A stretch of 64,000 nucleotides of DNA from a virus. Shown one piece after another: positions 7,781 through 16,919 of this stretch (position 1 is the first letter of the stretch; every line of letters begins with the position of its first letter). The notes beneath the pieces are model-generated. The model was given only the letters and a program-made list of their open reading frames with translations. It had not been told where the DNA came from and did not search any database. The stretch covers positions 1-64,000 of the IMG/VR virus record IMGVR_UViG_3300048809_000043, one strand, 5' to 3'. Made by a program: the position numbers and the translations under genes.

Positions 7781-8278
7781 ATGGCAAACCCATTGATAAA
7801 AAAGGCAGTAATAACAAAAAAAGGATTTTTTAGAGTTAGAAGCGAAGCAAGCCTTTGTGGACACTTCTTACACCCCCAAAAAGGAATTACAACAGGAAAT
7901 TCAAAATATGGAACACATAAGGTAGCAGTTTCTATTGCGCTTGATGGTAAGTATGATGATGATCAAATTGCGTTTGCCGCCGCTTGCGAAAGTTTTGAGT
8001 ATAGTGGACGCTCTGGATATGCTTCAAAGGGTACAAAGCAGATCAAAGATCAAATTTGGAACACTGATAACAACGCACTGCGAGAATCTCGTGAGCAAAA
8101 TTTTCCTATCAGCGTTTTTGTGGCGGAATGGGATGAGAATGGTAAAAAGTTGGGATATCAACTTTTACCAGACAATTATTATGTTTGGGAAATAAAAGAT
8201 GGCAATGTTGATGGTGTTACTCTTAATCCTCAAACTGGACATGCACAAATCAAGTTTGTTTTGAAACCTGGCAAGTGA
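7781..8278 (+). CDS. Hypothetical protein
   Basis: 165 aa, mixed alpha/beta, no signal peptide or clear motif. SD AGGAAA 6 nt before ATG. The preceding 140 nt has only a 20-codon frame (7676-7738). Convergent with the minus-strand methyltransferase at 8292. Not recognised; a DNA-binding role cannot be excluded. Confidence 0.7.
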   Translation: MANPLIKKAVITKKGFFRVRSEASLCGHFLHPQKGITTGNSKYGTHKVAVSIALDGKYDDDQIAFAAACESFEYSGRSGYASKGTKQIKDQIWNTDNNALRESREQNFPISVFVAEWDENGKKLGYQLLPDNYYVWEIKDGNVDGVTLNPQTGHAQIKFVLKPGK

Positions 8279-8291
8279 AAATTTTGATAAA

Positions 8292-8945
8292 TTATTGATC
8301 TAAAAGGTCAGCATTCTTTCTAATCGTTTCCAATTCCTCAGTGACTTCTGCATTCACATCCCCGCCCCATTGATCAGCAAAAGCTGCCGCGATACCAGGA
8401 AAAGTACGATTACGAATCTTCACACGATCTTTGACTGGTGCGAATGCACTCCACTTCGCCATTACTTTTCCACTTTTGAGGGTAACTTGCTCACCACGAT
8501 CAACAATATTGGTTGGAACAAGTTTTGGAAGATTCTTGAGCCATAGGCAAGTAGTTTTTTGAAAGCTATCTCCGAATTGATATGGCTGAATGATCTGATC
8601 TGGCTTGCGCCATAACGTACTCATGATTCCGACAGGGTTCTCAATTGCTAATTTTGGTATTTTGCAGTTTGCAACGGCCATAAAAAACTCAATTCCTTTT
8701 TGTTGTCTGCCGTCTGCTCTTTTTTCTTTAAACCATCTGGCTCCGGAAACAGTAAGGTGTGTACATGGAGGGTGCATAATACCCAAGTCCCACGAGCCGT
8801 CGTTCATAATTTCAAGCAAGTCACCGTGGATATGATTTCCACCAGTTTCAGAGGCTTCTAAATCACAGGAATAGGCTTCATGGCCTAGTGCTTTGAAGGC
8901 ATCTCTGGTCCGACCACTGAACTCACAACCGATTAAAACGCGCAT
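8292..8945 (-). CDS. Phage DNA methyltransferase-like protein
   Basis: 217 aa. It has a Rossmann-like SAM domain: VLIGCEFSGRTRDAF at the N-terminus, DLEASETGGNHI next, and HPPCTHLTVSGARWF as the motif IV equivalent with a Pro-Cys. This matches a common phage family annotated as cytosine methyltransferase-like. It is one of the few minus-strand genes and lies behind a late-type box and a palindrome. Its target base is unknown. Confidence 0.78.
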   Translation of the reverse strand: MRVLIGCEFSGRTRDAFKALGHEAYSCDLEASETGGNHIHGDLLEIMNDGSWDLGIMHPPCTHLTVSGARWFKEKRADGRQQKGIEFFMAVANCKIPKLAIENPVGIMSTLWRKPDQIIQPYQFGDSFQKTTCLWLKNLPKLVPTNIVDRGEQVTLKSGKVMAKWSAFAPVKDRVKIRNRTFPGIAAAFADQWGGDVNAEVTEELETIRKNADLLDQ

Positions 8946-8950
8946 GATTC

Positions 8951-8970
8951 AATACCTCTGAGGTATTTAG
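8951..8970 (-). promoter_or_regulatory. Late-type box and palindromic leader of the minus-strand methyltransferase
   Basis: On the minus strand GCTAAATACC (8961-8970) resembles the late-type box. AATACCTC-T-GAGGTATT (8951-8967) is a perfect 8-bp palindrome in the short leader, a possible operator or hairpin. Confidence 0.5.
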
Positions 8971-8980
8971 CAATAACCTA

Positions 8981-9010
8981 TTGACAAATGGCTCCCCACC
9001 ATAGTATAAT
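8981..9010 (+). promoter_or_regulatory. sigma70-like promoter, leaderless def transcript
   Basis: TTGACA, 18 nt, TATAAT. The -10 ends 7 nt before the A of the def ATG, so transcription should begin at the start codon. No SD is present. Confidence 0.8.
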
Positions 9011-9016
9011 CATAAT

Positions 9017-9520
9017 ATGATTCTAAAAATTGTCAAATACCCCGATCCAATTCTCTCCCAAGTCGGAGAAGCTATCACTGAATTCAATGCGGATTTACAT
9101 ACGCTGATAGCCGACTTGTTTGAAACCACCTATGCCAATCAAGGTATTGGTTTATCAGCACATCAAGTAGGCATAGCAAAGCGTGTGGCTGTAATTGATA
9201 TCAGTAGAGGCGAGAGTTCCGCAGACAAATTAGTACTTATCAATCCTGAGATTATTTTCAAAGAAAGATTTATGTATGAAGAAGAAGGATGTCTCAGCTT
9301 CTCCCCAGATATTCGTGAAAAAATTGTTCGCTATGCCAAAGTAACGGTTCGCTCTCAGAATGAACAAGGCGAGTGGTTTGAGATGGACGGTGAAAATCTA
9401 TTGTCAAGGGCGATGCAACACGAGATAGACCACCTTGATGGAATATTGTTTATTTTTCGTATGAGTTCTCTCAAGCGCAATCTTAATATGCGTAAAATTC
9501 GCAAGATGCAACAGAAATGA
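9017..9520 (+). CDS. def: Peptide deformylase
   Basis: 167 aa metalloenzyme removing the formyl group from nascent proteins. All three motifs are present: GIGLSAHQ (43-50), EGCLS (90-94, metal Cys) and HEIDH (135-139, metal His and catalytic Glu). It is full length for the type 1 family and ends in a basic tail. It appears to be leaderless. Phage deformylases are known from cyanophages and others, where they speed processing of abundant phage or host proteins. Confidence 0.95.
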   Translation: MILKIVKYPDPILSQVGEAITEFNADLHTLIADLFETTYANQGIGLSAHQVGIAKRVAVIDISRGESSADKLVLINPEIIFKERFMYEEEGCLSFSPDIREKIVRYAKVTVRSQNEQGEWFEMDGENLLSRAMQHEIDHLDGILFIFRMSSLKRNLNMRKIRKMQQK

Positions 9521-9523
9521 CTT

Positions 9524-10558
9524 ATGGAATCCGCACTACAAACTCGCGATTCGTTCCGCAATGGAGTCTTCCAGCGCGATAAGAATTTGTGTGTCATTTG
9601 TGGCAAAGCAGGGCAAGATGCCCATCACATTATGGAAAGACGACTTTTCCCTGATGGTGGATATTATTTTGATAACGGTGCTGTCGTTTGCGGCGAGTGT
9701 CATATCAAAGCTGAACAAACCTTAATCACAACTGAAGAATTGAGAGAAGCGATTGGCATTGAAACTGTCATTCTTCCGCCACATTTGTATCCAGATCAAC
9801 GATACGATAAATGGGGAAATCCAATTATTGACAATGGAATGAGACTTCGTGGAGAACTTTTCGAGGATGTAAGTGTTCAGAAAGTTCTTGCGCCTGTTCT
9901 ACATTTGTTTTCTTACAAGGTAAAATATCCGCGTACATTTCACTTACCTTGGAGTCCTGGCGCAACTAAAGATGACAGAATGCTTTCAACGGATGTTGTT
10001 GACTCTTGGAATTGGGAAGTGGTTATAACCGAGAAAATGGATGGAGAAAATACTACCCTATACAAAAATGATTTACACGCGAGAAGTCTTGACTACGAAC
10101 CACATCCAAGCCGTAATAAGATCAAGGCACTCCATAGTCAGATTGGATACAATATTCCGGATAATTGGAGAATCTGTGTAGAAAACCTGACAGCGGTTCA
10201 CTCAATCAAATATATGAATTTACCTTCTATCTGTGCTGTGTTTAGCATATGGGATGGATGCAGTTGTATGAGTTGGGATGATACTGTTACGTTTGCTCAG
10301 GTGTTGAACTTGGATACCGTGCCTGTTATTTGGCGCGGAATGTGGAATCAATTTGACAGCGAATCTTTTGGGTTGAATTTAGCTAAACAGCTTGATACTA
10401 TCAAACAAGAAGGGTATGTCATTCGTCCAGCCGCATCGTTTCAGTTCAAAGATTTCCGAACTATGGTTGGCAAGTATGTTCGCGCCAAACACGTACAAAC
10501 TCATGGACATTGGATGCGCCAAAAAATAGATTTCAATATTGTCAATCCTATGCTATAA
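9524..10558 (+). CDS. HNH domain fused to RNA ligase
   Basis: 344 aa. Residues 1-65 hold a zinc HNH-type module (C23, C26, HH at 34-35, C56, C59, H60). From about 110 there is a nucleotidyltransferase ligase domain: KMDGEN (171-176, K171 adenylation site), ENL as motif III, EGYVIR as motif IV and KYVRAKHV as motif V. It resembles Rnl2-type RNA ligases that repair nicked RNA such as tRNAs. The N-terminal part could cut nucleic acid or only bind it. It starts 3 nt after def and is probably coupled. Confidence 0.8.
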   Translation: MESALQTRDSFRNGVFQRDKNLCVICGKAGQDAHHIMERRLFPDGGYYFDNGAVVCGECHIKAEQTLITTEELREAIGIETVILPPHLYPDQRYDKWGNPIIDNGMRLRGELFEDVSVQKVLAPVLHLFSYKVKYPRTFHLPWSPGATKDDRMLSTDVVDSWNWEVVITEKMDGENTTLYKNDLHARSLDYEPHPSRNKIKALHSQIGYNIPDNWRICVENLTAVHSIKYMNLPSICAVFSIWDGCSCMSWDDTVTFAQVLNLDTVPVIWRGMWNQFDSESFGLNLAKQLDTIKQEGYVIRPAASFQFKDFRTMVGKYVRAKHVQTHGHWMRQKIDFNIVNPML

Positions 10559-10559
10559 T
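10554..10559 (+). promoter_or_regulatory. -10 box of a leaderless rmlB transcript
   Basis: TATAAT ends 7 nt before the A of the rmlB ATG. The matching -35 (TTTCAA at 10531) is weak. No SD is seen before rmlB. Confidence 0.5.
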
Positions 10560-10566
10560 TAGAAAC

Positions 10567-11574
10567 ATGAAAACAATTCTAGTAACTGGTGGTTGCGGTT
10601 TTATCGGTTCAAATTTTATTTTACAATATCTAAAAAATCATCCTAATGACAATATCGTAAATTTAGACTTGCTTACCTATGCGGCCAACAAAGAAAATTT
10701 GAAAGAATTAGAAGATGATAGGAGATACTCCTTTGTTTTTGGCAATGTTTGTGATGGTGACTTAATCAACTATATTTTGGATTATTATCAACCATCTTCT
10801 GTAGTTCATTTTGCCGCTGAAACGCATGTGGATCGCTCTATTACTGGGCCAGCCGCGTTCATTCAAACTAATATTGTGGGAACTTTTACATTGTTGGAAG
10901 CCCTCCGTAAATATTGGCTAAGTTTTAATTCTGTATTCTCTACATTTCGTATGGTTCATGTAAGCACCGATGAAGTGTATGGTTCTCTGAGTTTTACCGA
11001 TCTTCCATTTTCTGAAACAACACCTTACGCACCCAATAGTCCATATTCGGCAAGCAAAGCCGCCGCCGATCATTTAGTGCGTTCATACTTTCATACATAT
11101 GGATTCCCTGCCATTATCACCAATTGTTCAAATAACTATGGCCCTTTTCAATTTGAAGAAAAGTTGATTCCCCATATGATTAATTGTGCCATAACTGGGA
11201 AGAAACTTCCGGTTTATGGTAATGGAAAAAATGTTCGTGATTGGTTATATGTTGAAGATCATTGTTCTGCTTTAGAAGCGGTTCTTGAAAAAGGTGTAGT
11301 CGGTGAAAAATACAATATTGGTGGCAATTGTGAAATGAACAATGTTGAACTGGTTCATTGTATTTGTAGTATTTTGGACAAGCTAAAGCCAACAATTTTT
11401 AAGTATAAGGATCAAATAGAATTTGTAACTGATAGAGCAGGACACGATCTACGATACGCAATTGACAGCACAAAAATACAAAATGAACTTGGTTGGAAGC
11501 CACAACAATCTTTTGATTCTGGGTTAGAAAAAACTATTGAATGGTACTTGAAACAGTGGCCTTCTGTGGTATAA
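10567..11574 (+). CDS. rmlB: dTDP-glucose 4,6-dehydratase-like
   Basis: 335 aa short-chain dehydrogenase/reductase that converts dTDP-glucose to the 4-keto-6-deoxy sugar, the entry to rhamnose and related sugars. It shows TGGCGFIGSNF (NAD site), HFAAETHVDRS, STDEVYG, the catalytic pair in YSASK, and NNYGPFQFEEKLIP. The start is ATG 10567, not the upstream in-frame codon, because the glycine motif begins directly after it. It may supply sugars for DNA or virion glycosylation or alter host envelope; no partner sugar genes are in the window. Confidence 0.92.
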   Translation: MKTILVTGGCGFIGSNFILQYLKNHPNDNIVNLDLLTYAANKENLKELEDDRRYSFVFGNVCDGDLINYILDYYQPSSVVHFAAETHVDRSITGPAAFIQTNIVGTFTLLEALRKYWLSFNSVFSTFRMVHVSTDEVYGSLSFTDLPFSETTPYAPNSPYSASKAAADHLVRSYFHTYGFPAIITNCSNNYGPFQFEEKLIPHMINCAITGKKLPVYGNGKNVRDWLYVEDHCSALEAVLEKGVVGEKYNIGGNCEMNNVELVHCICSILDKLKPTIFKYKDQIEFVTDRAGHDLRYAIDSTKIQNELGWKPQQSFDSGLEKTIEWYLKQWPSVV

Positions 11575-11575
11575 T
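11548..11575 (+). promoter_or_regulatory. sigma70-like promoter for nrdJ leader
   Basis: TTGAAA, 16 nt, TATAAT overlapping the end of rmlB. The resulting leader contains a terminator-like hairpin at 11637. Confidence 0.6.
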
Positions 11576-11636
11576 AAAAACATGGATACGAGGCTATAAA
11601 AGACCTACTCTGCTAAATACAGACGAACATCTCCGC

Positions 11637-11661
11637 GCCCAATTCACATTGGGCCATTTTT
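11637..11661 (+). terminator. Terminator or attenuator hairpin in nrdJ leader
   Basis: GCCCAAT (11637-11643), TCAC, ATTGGGC (11648-11654), then CATTTTTAT. Between promoter and gene, it could attenuate nrdJ. No B12 riboswitch features were seen. Confidence 0.6.
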
Positions 11662-11692
11662 ATACATAAAATACACAAAGAGGTATCATAAA

Positions 11693-14278
11693 TTGAACGC
11701 AACTATTGCCATAAATATTCGTCCTCATCAAGTCACAACTTTTCAAGATTCATTCAGCCAAGAAGTATGGAGAACAACTTATAAGGATCACAAAGATAAC
11801 GATATCAACGATACTTTTTGGCGAGTAGCAACTGCCATAGCGAGTGTTGAAATTACAGAAGACCTTCGACAAAAGTGGGCAAACAATTTTTATGAAATGA
11901 TGACTTCATTTCGTGTTGTTCCCGGCGGTAGAATCGTTGCCAATGCCGGAACAGATTTCAAAGGGACTTCCCTAATCAATTGTTTTGTTTCACCATCACC
12001 GATACACGATGCAGATAGCATGGTTGGAATTCTTGAAACTCTAAGAGCGCAAACGTTAACATTGAAAAGTGAAGGTGGCTGGGGACATAATTTTTCAGTT
12101 CTTAGACCGCGAGGAGCATTCATTAATGGTATTGGTGTTGAGACTCCTGGTTCAGTTAAATTCATGGAGTTATTTGATAAGAGTAGTGAAATTATTACGG
12201 CCGGTTCTGGTACAAAAAGCCTGAACAAAAAAGCAAAGGGTAAGATTCGTAAGGGCGCAATGATGGGTGTTTTGGACGTATGGCACCCGGATATTATTGA
12301 ATTCATCACAGCAAAGCAAACGAGTAATCGGCTTCAAAAATTCAATGTCAGTGTAAATTGCGTTGATGAATTTATGGAGCAAGTTCTGAAAGTTTATGAT
12401 CTGAAGAAAAAAGGATTACAAAGTGAAGCAGAGCAGATTACTTGGGATTTGATCTTTCCAGAACCCACACACGCCAAATATAAAAAAGAATGGAAGGGTG
12501 ATATTCGGGATTGGAAAGCAAAAGGCTATCCGATTCATATTTACAAAACTGTCAAAGTTGAGTGGCTTTGGAATCTGATTACGCAAAGCACATATAATCG
12601 TAACGAGCCTGGTGTTCTATTTTTAGATCGGGCGAACAAGTTCAATCAACTCAATTACGCCGAAAAAATTGTATCCACAAACCCTTGTGGTGAACAACAA
12701 TTATCTCATGCAAATGTTTGTTGTCTTGCAACTCTCAATCTCACACAATTTATCAATGTTGACCATACTGGTTTTGATCATGTAAAGATTAGAAAGTATA
12801 CGAAGTATATGGTGAGATTTCTTGATAATGTTGATACCTACAGTGATGCTCCGCTTCCAGAATATGTTGAATCAATGCGTAAGAAGAGACGCATTGGTTG
12901 TGGACTTATGGGATGGGGAAGCGCGTTGTATATGCTGAAGGTTCGCTTTGGTTCTAAGGAAGCCGCCGAACTTCGCAATGAATTATTGAAGACTTTTACA
13001 CACGCTGGAGTTGAAGCATCATTGGATTTGGCCGACGAAAAGGGCATGTTTGAATTGTGTGAGCCTGAGAAGCATGTATTGAGTCCTTATTGGGACAATA
13101 TTGATTTGCCAATAGCCCTTCGTAACAGAATGCGTAAAAATGGTATTCGTAACAGTTCATTATTTTCAATGCAACCCAATGGTAATTCAAGTATCTTTGC
13201 CAACATATTAACTGGTGGTATTGAACCTGTATTCCTGCAAGATTATACACGCACTGTTATTGTTGGGGAGATGCCAGAACACATCAAGGATGTAACGCCA
13301 CTTTGGTATCAAGGTGAATGGCATGAAACATCTATGTTTAAGTTTGTTCAAGAAGGTGATGAACAAATTCTTCGTGGTGTGGATAAGAATGGTACGGTTT
13401 ATAAGATTGACAAAAATCGTGGACTTACCAAGGAAGTAACTTGCCAGGATTATGGTGTTCGTTATCTAATCAATCTTGGAGAGTGGAATCCAAAAGCAAA
13501 GTGGGCTGTAACAACTGATGATATATCTGTGGCAGATCATATTTCTGATTTGAAAGGATTTGCCAAGGCAGTTGATAGTGCTTGTTCAAAGACTGTCAAC
13601 CTGCCAAACGATTATAATTTTGAAGATTTTCAAAACATCTATTTGGATGCTTACAAGACCGGCTTTATCAAAGGATTGACCACTTTTAGAGCTGGAACAA
13701 TGACTACGGTTTTGTCAGCGACAGATCAAAAAACGGATTTGGATGAAGAAATTATTTTGGCAGATGTAAAAGTTCCAGATAATGGAATTGCGGAAGTAAA
13801 GGTATTACGTGATCATGAAGGTGGAAGTAGTCGTAAATGGTATGTAACAGTTATGTTGAACGAAAATAAAGCACCAATTGCATTATTTGTGCAAACGAAT
13901 GCTATGGAAAAAACAGTTACAACAAATGATGCAATTGATAGGCTTTTAACTCTTGCTCATAGGAAAGGCATTCCTGAAAAATTTGTGACGGGGGTTGAAC
14001 ATAAGTTTATTGGAGATAATAATAGTACTAAAATTGCAAGAGCAATTGGCTTGTTATTACGTCATGGAGTTCGTATTAAAAATATAGTTGCAGAAATTGA
14101 TAAAATAGAAGGAATAACTTTTTCAAGCTTTCTTTTTCATATAAAGAAATTGCTTTCGAGTTATGTTAAGGACGGAGAAAAACTGGTTGGTGTCAAATGC
14201 ATTGAATGTGATGGTCAATTGGTTTATGAATCTGGTTGTCAAAAATGCATAAATTGTGGTAACAGTAAATGTGGATAA
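11693..14278 (+). CDS. nrdJ: Class II (B12-dependent) ribonucleoside reductase
   Basis: 861 aa. Makes deoxyribonucleotides using adenosylcobalamin instead of oxygen or a second subunit. It shows CFVSPSPIHD (active-site Cys), SEGGWGHNFS, KGAMMGVLDVWHPDI, NPCGEQQLSHANVCC (radical Cys region near 331), SMQPNGNSS and FRAGTMTTVLS. The C-terminus ends in cysteine pairs (CIEC, CQKC, CGNSKCG) like the reducing tail. It starts at TTG with an AAGAGG SD. It depends on host B12, which constrains the host. No intein or intron interrupts it. Confidence 0.93.
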   Translation: MNATIAINIRPHQVTTFQDSFSQEVWRTTYKDHKDNDINDTFWRVATAIASVEITEDLRQKWANNFYEMMTSFRVVPGGRIVANAGTDFKGTSLINCFVSPSPIHDADSMVGILETLRAQTLTLKSEGGWGHNFSVLRPRGAFINGIGVETPGSVKFMELFDKSSEIITAGSGTKSLNKKAKGKIRKGAMMGVLDVWHPDIIEFITAKQTSNRLQKFNVSVNCVDEFMEQVLKVYDLKKKGLQSEAEQITWDLIFPEPTHAKYKKEWKGDIRDWKAKGYPIHIYKTVKVEWLWNLITQSTYNRNEPGVLFLDRANKFNQLNYAEKIVSTNPCGEQQLSHANVCCLATLNLTQFINVDHTGFDHVKIRKYTKYMVRFLDNVDTYSDAPLPEYVESMRKKRRIGCGLMGWGSALYMLKVRFGSKEAAELRNELLKTFTHAGVEASLDLADEKGMFELCEPEKHVLSPYWDNIDLPIALRNRMRKNGIRNSSLFSMQPNGNSSIFANILTGGIEPVFLQDYTRTVIVGEMPEHIKDVTPLWYQGEWHETSMFKFVQEGDEQILRGVDKNGTVYKIDKNRGLTKEVTCQDYGVRYLINLGEWNPKAKWAVTTDDISVADHISDLKGFAKAVDSACSKTVNLPNDYNFEDFQNIYLDAYKTGFIKGLTTFRAGTMTTVLSATDQKTDLDEEIILADVKVPDNGIAEVKVLRDHEGGSSRKWYVTVMLNENKAPIALFVQTNAMEKTVTTNDAIDRLLTLAHRKGIPEKFVTGVEHKFIGDNNSTKIARAIGLLLRHGVRIKNIVAEIDKIEGITFSSFLFHIKKLLSSYVKDGEKLVGVKCIECDGQLVYESGCQKCINCGNSKCG

Positions 14279-14290
14279 AAAGAGTCTTAC

Positions 14291-15187
14291 TTATGGATTT
14301 ATTCTTTTTCTTTTAGGATTTTTGATGAATCCTCTGACGAATCCAATGCTTTCATAATATGGCAATTCATTTCTAACAATTTTTTTCTTTTCTCGTGTAA
14401 TTAAATTGAAAATTCCGATTCTACCCTTATTTGGAATTTTAGATGTTTCGATGCGATTCCAATCTTTTGAACGTCTTCCACGTAAATAACCTCGTTGAAG
14501 ATAATCATTAAGTTCAGTGGGTAAAATTCTTTTTTCTAAATTTAGTTTTCTATGGAATACTGTTATGGTTTGTGAAATTGTAATAGACCTTTTTAAATTT
14601 GCTTCATTTGTCTGTTGTTTTGTACCTTTGCTTAGTACATATCCCATTGCCAAAAATTTACTGAAATTATTCGGATGAATACGGCGTTCTTGTAAAGTTG
14701 TTGGATTAATCAAATATACATATTCATGTTGACGAATTGCTTGTGCTAACTTGCTGGCTTCTGTTCTTTTTAAACCAAACGCAGGATTATTTTTACCTAT
14801 ATTGGCTTCATAAGCACACAGTTTTACATATTCATATTGTTTAGATCGTAAAATCCTAATAGGAGTTCTTTTAGATTTTGCAAAACATTGAATTGCCCAT
14901 CTACACTGTTTATAAAATATTGATCCTTTTGAAAACATTTTGGTTAATAATTTATGGCATATAAAATGTTCTCTTCCTGTTAGATATACATAATTTAATA
15001 AATCTTTTTCACCACCCAAGGCAAATGATTTTGGAAGAATATGATGCTTTTCAGTATATCCACAAATCAGATTTGCGTCCTTTTTATTTGTAGCGCGGAT
15101 TTTCGCTCTAGCACAAATGGCTAGATATGTATTTGTATATTTTGGTTTGGGATTCAATGATAAAAGTGTGGTAATATAAATATTCAT
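14291..15187 (-). CDS. HNH homing endonuclease
   Basis: 298 aa from the MNIYIT start. The HNH core reads EKHHILPKSF, GGEKDLLNYVYLTGREHFICHKLL, typical of the phage H-N-H family with HH, N and H. C-terminal basic repeats probably bind DNA. It lies on the minus strand against the transcription of nrdJ and has the structured leader shared with GIY-YIG genes at 25327, 49603 and 53805, although its nuclease is of a different family. An upstream in-frame ATG runs through the leader and is unlikely. Confidence 0.85.
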   Translation of the reverse strand: MNIYITTLLSLNPKPKYTNTYLAICARAKIRATNKKDANLICGYTEKHHILPKSFALGGEKDLLNYVYLTGREHFICHKLLTKMFSKGSIFYKQCRWAIQCFAKSKRTPIRILRSKQYEYVKLCAYEANIGKNNPAFGLKRTEASKLAQAIRQHEYVYLINPTTLQERRIHPNNFSKFLAMGYVLSKGTKQQTNEANLKRSITISQTITVFHRKLNLEKRILPTELNDYLQRGYLRGRRSKDWNRIETSKIPNKGRIGIFNLITREKKKIVRNELPYYESIGFVRGFIKNPKRKRINP

Positions 15188-15254
15188 ATGCTGTTGCCTC
15201 CCTTGGCGATAGGGCAGTTGGGTCTTCATACCGCGAACTGCAATAGTATTTATA
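15188..15254 (-). promoter_or_regulatory. Late-type promoter and conserved structured leader (copy A)
   Basis: Minus strand: TATAAATACT (15254-15245), then GCAGTT ... AACTGC stem with an inner GG/CC, then GCC and a GGGAGG SD before ATG. Copies B, C and D keep the fold with changed stem bases. Confidence 0.7.
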
Positions 15255-15262
15255 CAAATAAT

Positions 15263-15556
15263 TTATCTTGCCAGCATATAAATCATTACATACGCGGTAT
15301 CAACCAAGGTGCATTGATCTGGTTTTCTATACACTTTTTTGTTAGCAACATCAGCCTTGCAATTTTGCTCTTTCCAAGTTCTTTCCAGAACCAATTGGTC
15401 TGTTCGTTGAATTGTTCTGCGCGTTTTATTTGCTCCGAGTCGCGGTCCTTGTTCTCGTATTTCAATGACGCGAAATAATTCAATATTACCACGATCCCAT
15501 GGCGCGGTTACATAATCATCAACTTTTATTTCTCTACCGATAAAATCAACTACCAT
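15263..15556 (-). CDS. Small SH3-like protein
   Basis: 97 aa from MVVDFIG. The opening DFIGREIKVDDYVTAPWDRG matches the small beta-barrel paralogues at 17513 and 45286 (x-G-x-E-I-x-VxDYV). SD GAAAGGAA. It overlaps the upstream minus gene by 7 nt, forming a two-gene minus-strand operon, the only minus-strand unit with a sigma70-like promoter. Confidence 0.65.
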   Translation of the reverse strand: MVVDFIGREIKVDDYVTAPWDRGNIELFRVIEIREQGPRLGANKTRRTIQRTDQLVLERTWKEQNCKADVANKKVYRKPDQCTLVDTAYVMIYMLAR

Positions 15557-15753
15557 TGTGATTCCTTTCTTGGTTGAGCGTATAACCATGATGTAGTTGA
15601 ATCACACCAACATGGTTGTAATTTTTTATTTTCGTGAATCCAATTTGAATAGTCACCTGCATGAAATATAAATATTCGTTTTCCACAATTTTTGCAGAGA
15701 ACTATCATGCCGAGTTTTTCGGCCATCAATTCGGTGTCAGGTATTTCAATCAC
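15550..15753 (-). CDS. Small zinc-ribbon protein
   Basis: 67 codons from GTG 15753. Cysteine pairs (CKNCG, later CWC) suggest zinc binding. The predicted transcript from the minus promoter starts about at this GTG, so it may be leaderless; ATG 15726 is the alternative. Function unknown. Confidence 0.55.
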   Translation of the reverse strand: MIEIPDTELMAEKLGMIVLCKNCGKRIFIFHAGDYSNWIHENKKLQPCWCDSTTSWLYAQPRKESQW

Positions 15754-15759
15754 ATTTTC

Positions 15760-15788
15760 ATTATATAAGAATTTAGTCCAGTTGTCAA
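15760..15788 (-). promoter_or_regulatory. Minus-strand sigma70-like promoter
   Basis: Minus strand: TTGACA (15788-15783), 17 nt, TATAAT (15765-15760). Back to back with the + promoter at 15827. Confidence 0.75.
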
Positions 15789-15826
15789 GTTTTCTAAGTT
15801 ATAGAAAACAAAGAAGTTATATTTTC

Positions 15827-15855
15827 TTGACTTTTATTCGGTAATTTGGTATACT
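15827..15855 (+). promoter_or_regulatory. sigma70-like promoter
   Basis: TTGACT, 17 nt, TATACT in the common TTTGGTATACTATATTTG context. Drives 15879 onward. Confidence 0.85.
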
Positions 15856-15878
15856 ATATTTGTGGTTGAGGAAAACAA

Positions 15879-16199
15879 ATGACTGAGTTGACTCGCGAAG
15901 GAATTGTTGAGTTGCTGAAAAAGAGTGACAAGGCGGTTTGCCGCGCTCTTTTGGTTATCAATTCTAATCAGACCGCAGATGAGCAAATTTCCGAAACAAC
16001 TACACATCTTAATGGGCGTGGTTTTCGCCCATTTCACGCCGCTATCGGCACTTCAATGGCAAATTTCTATCAGCGCAATTCGTATCTCACGCCAAAGCAG
16101 ATTGCATATTGGCGCAAGACTGATTGCAAAGGAAACATGAATATTGGATTGTATTGGAAACAGTTGGTGGAAGCTGCAAAGCAGAAAGCGAGTGTATAA
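15879..16199 (+). CDS. Conserved phage-type hypothetical protein
   Basis: 106 aa, helical. N-terminus MTELTREGIVELLKKSDKAV, then NGRGFRPFHA and LTPKQIAYWR. The pattern recalls a small protein seen in other large phages, but no function is known to me. First gene of its operon, with TAATG coupling to the next. Confidence 0.7.
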   Translation: MTELTREGIVELLKKSDKAVCRALLVINSNQTADEQISETTTHLNGRGFRPFHAAIGTSMANFYQRNSYLTPKQIAYWRKTDCKGNMNIGLYWKQLVEAAKQKASV

Positions 16200-16903
16200 T
16201 GAACGTTGAATTTCCGTCTATTGTCAATACTGAAAAGTATTTGTTTGTTTTTGATTCCGAGCAATATGGAAGTTCGTCCACTGCCCCTGTGTTGCAGAAT
16301 TTTTTGGTGAAGATTCGCTGTGGGGATGGATGGGGTTTTTCTTCACCGATTGCTATGCCTTTGGTTGGCGAATATCTCGCGTCATTGGCTACAGTGATGT
16401 TGGAAAACGATGAACTGTGTAAGGCATTGTATTACACACTCAATTGCAGATTCAGTGACGAAGATATAACTTTCGCAAGCAAAGTCGTGTATGGCAAAAA
16501 GAAGAAATACTATTCACGACATTTTTCTCGCGTTTCAACTGTATCTATGAAACAATACGATACACGCTGGAAAGAAGTAAACGAGTATATGGATGGTTCT
16601 CCAAATAGCATCATAAATATTTTGACGGGTGATTATCCCCGCTCGACTTTGGAACAGTATTTTTTGGCCGAAAAGGTTCGTACTTGGCTGTTTGCAGATC
16701 GTAAGCGTTCGCGTAAGTTTAGTATGGATGGTGCAGCCGAATATGTAGGTTGGACACATAATTTTACACAAGAACGGGCAATTGAAAAAGCAATGTCAGC
16801 TTGTAAGTCGGCATTGACAATTTACAGAGAGAAGCTGGCCTTCAAGGAACATCTTGAAGATTTTACCAGAAACGCAATGGTAGTCAAACTGGAACAGGAA
16901 TAA
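16199..16903 (+). CDS. Hypothetical protein
   Basis: 234 aa from the TAATG overlap start. No recognised domain; an ordinary soluble protein with a basic, helical C-terminal third ending MVVKLEQE, the LE-type end common in this genome. The N-terminal frame extends upstream through the previous gene, which is not coding in that frame. Confidence 0.68.
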   Translation: MNVEFPSIVNTEKYLFVFDSEQYGSSSTAPVLQNFLVKIRCGDGWGFSSPIAMPLVGEYLASLATVMLENDELCKALYYTLNCRFSDEDITFASKVVYGKKKKYYSRHFSRVSTVSMKQYDTRWKEVNEYMDGSPNSIINILTGDYPRSTLEQYFLAEKVRTWLFADRKRSRKFSMDGAAEYVGWTHNFTQERAIEKAMSACKSALTIYREKLAFKEHLEDFTRNAMVVKLEQE

Positions 16904-16919
16904 GAAAGAGGAAAATGAT

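Noticed and set aside
11575-11692. B12 riboswitch before the class II reductase
   Set aside because: No B12-box or four-way-junction sequence; only a terminator hairpin is visible.
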